Of a DNA stretch of 7,514 nucleotides, positions 7,177 to 7,514 are shown piece by piece. The notes beneath the pieces were generated by a model. The model was not told the origin of the DNA. It was given only the letters and a program-made list of their open reading frames with translations, and did not search any database. The stretch lies in NCBI GenBank assembly GCA_013813615.1, contig JACCRJ010000100.1, positions 1-7,514 of the forward strand. Direction: 5' to 3'. Within the stretch, counting starts at the first letter, position 1. Every line of letters begins with the position of its first letter. Made by a program: the position numbers and the translations under genes. Source of the DNA: Lautropia sp. GTDB lineage: Bacteria > Pseudomonadota > Gammaproteobacteria > Burkholderiales > Burkholderiaceae_E.

Positions 7177-7385
7177 GCGTGGGACGGCTGCTCGCCGCCG
7201 AGGTAGGCTCGCTCGAGCCGTTGCGCAAGGTCCGGCTCGCTCGCCGCCGCCAGCAGCCCCGTCAGCGCCGCCAGCCAGCCGATCCTGATCGGCTCGGCCT
7301 GGGCGAGTACGAATCGCGGCACCCCGAGGGTTGAAACACCGGCGGCGGCGGCAGCGCCAAGCGTGAATCTGCGACGTGTGAGCAT
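7173..7385 (-). pseudogene. Remnant of LivK-like binding protein gene, apparently fused to a LivF-like 3' end
   Basis: A 70-codon ORF. Residues 1-30 form a twin-arginine signal peptide: RRRF at 4-7, a hydrophobic Ala-rich core and a cleavage-like LAQA. Residues 31-43 (EPIRIGWLAALTG) match the first beta strand of branched-chain amino acid/amide ABC-transporter binding proteins, which normally exceed 350 residues. The frame then runs into LLAAASEPDLAQRLERAYLGGE and stops. That tail does not continue a binding protein; it resembles the end of LivF/LivG-type transporter ATPases (E. coli LivF, from memory, ends in ...AYLGG). I infer an internal deletion that joined the 5' end of the first gene to the 3' end of the last gene of a transporter operon, near nt 7250-7260. 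The start and GGAGGG ribosome site are intact, so a short exported peptide could still be made. The alternative is a genuine small Tat-secreted protein. Confidence 0.6.
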
Positions 7386-7390
7386 GGGAA

Positions 7391-7396
7391 CCCTCC
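7391..7396 (-). promoter_or_regulatory. Strong Shine-Dalgarno of the minus-strand remnant
   Basis: On the minus strand GGAGGG is followed by 5 bases (TTCCC) and the ATG at 7385. This fixes the start codon and shows that the 5' end of the former binding-protein gene is preserved. Confidence 0.7.
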
Positions 7397-7431
7397 AGGG
7401 CGTGAATGTGGATGCCTGGTCCTTGCGGGAA

Positions 7432-7514
7432 TCACCGCTCCAGGCGGTGGACGTAGTCCAGGTTGAACGTGAAGCCGAAACCGGGCCGCTCGGGAACGAG
7501 GGCGTCGCCGCCGT
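7432..7514 (-). CDS. C-terminal end of a probable mandelate racemase/enolase-superfamily protein (partial)
   Basis: Read on the minus strand, the window edge enters an open frame of 26 complete codons ending in TGA: GGDALVPERPGFGF, then TFNLDYVHRLER. The G-x-x-x-VP-x-x-PGxG pattern followed by a short acidic/hydrophobic tail resembles the last strand of mandelate racemase/muconate-lactonizing enzymes, where a vPdgPGLGve-type ending is common. No catalytic residues are in view, so the substrate cannot be guessed. The next gene starts 46 bases downstream on the same strand with its own ribosome site, which suggests one operon encoding a catabolic enzyme and an uptake system. Confidence 0.5.
   Translation of the reverse strand, partial: GGDALVPERPGFGFTFNLDYVHRLER

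Overview
The window is dense, G+C-rich bacterial DNA with strong third-position G/C bias. Gene content and style (a PRC-barrel protein, a PoxB-like thiamine-diphosphate enzyme, a SWIM/SNF2 helicase, an Anbu-type proteasome-like protease, and a Tat-exported ABC-transporter binding protein) suggest a proteobacterium, probably a gamma- or betaproteobacterium. No taxonomic marker is present, so this is inference.

Layout, left to right. (1) 1-729, plus strand: the 3' part of a gene for a protein with two tandem PRC-barrel repeats; its start lies outside the window. (2) 726-2528, plus strand: a 600-residue thiamine-diphosphate enzyme of the pyruvate oxidase/acetolactate synthase superfamily, whose ATG overlaps the previous stop codon (ATGA), so the two are probably co-translated. 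(3) 2551-6168, plus strand: a 1205-residue SNF2-family ATPase with an N-terminal SWIM zinc finger; a TAGAAT hexamer ends 6 bases before its ATG and may be the -10 element of a leaderless promoter. (4) 6169-6336: a 168-base intergenic region with a perfect 6-bp hairpin just after the helicase stop and an extended -10-like promoter (TGTTAGACT). (5) 6337-7161, plus strand: a 274-residue Anbu protease (proteasome/HslV-related Ntn-hydrolase) with the catalytic Thr directly after Met1. (6) 7173-7385, minus strand: a 70-codon ORF that starts as a Tat-exported branched-chain amino acid/amide-type (LivK-like) binding protein, is far too short, and ends in a tail like the C-terminus of a LivF/LivG-type ATPase. 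I read it as a deletion scar. (7) 7432-7514, minus strand: the last 26 codons of a gene resembling the C-terminus of mandelate racemase/enolase-superfamily proteins, 46 bases upstream of the remnant.

Functionally the window looks like neighbouring modules rather than one system. PRC-barrel plus ThDP oxidase form one translational unit. The helicase and the protease each appear to be separately transcribed. The minus-strand pair looks like the end of a degraded uptake/catabolic operon that converges on the protease gene; the two stop codons lie in opposite arms of one perfect inverted repeat. I did not find a clearly new defence or mobile system. The most interesting points are the apparent LivK::LivF fusion scar, the Anbu gene without its usual partner genes in view, and the coupling of a duplicated PRC-barrel protein to a PoxB-like enzyme.
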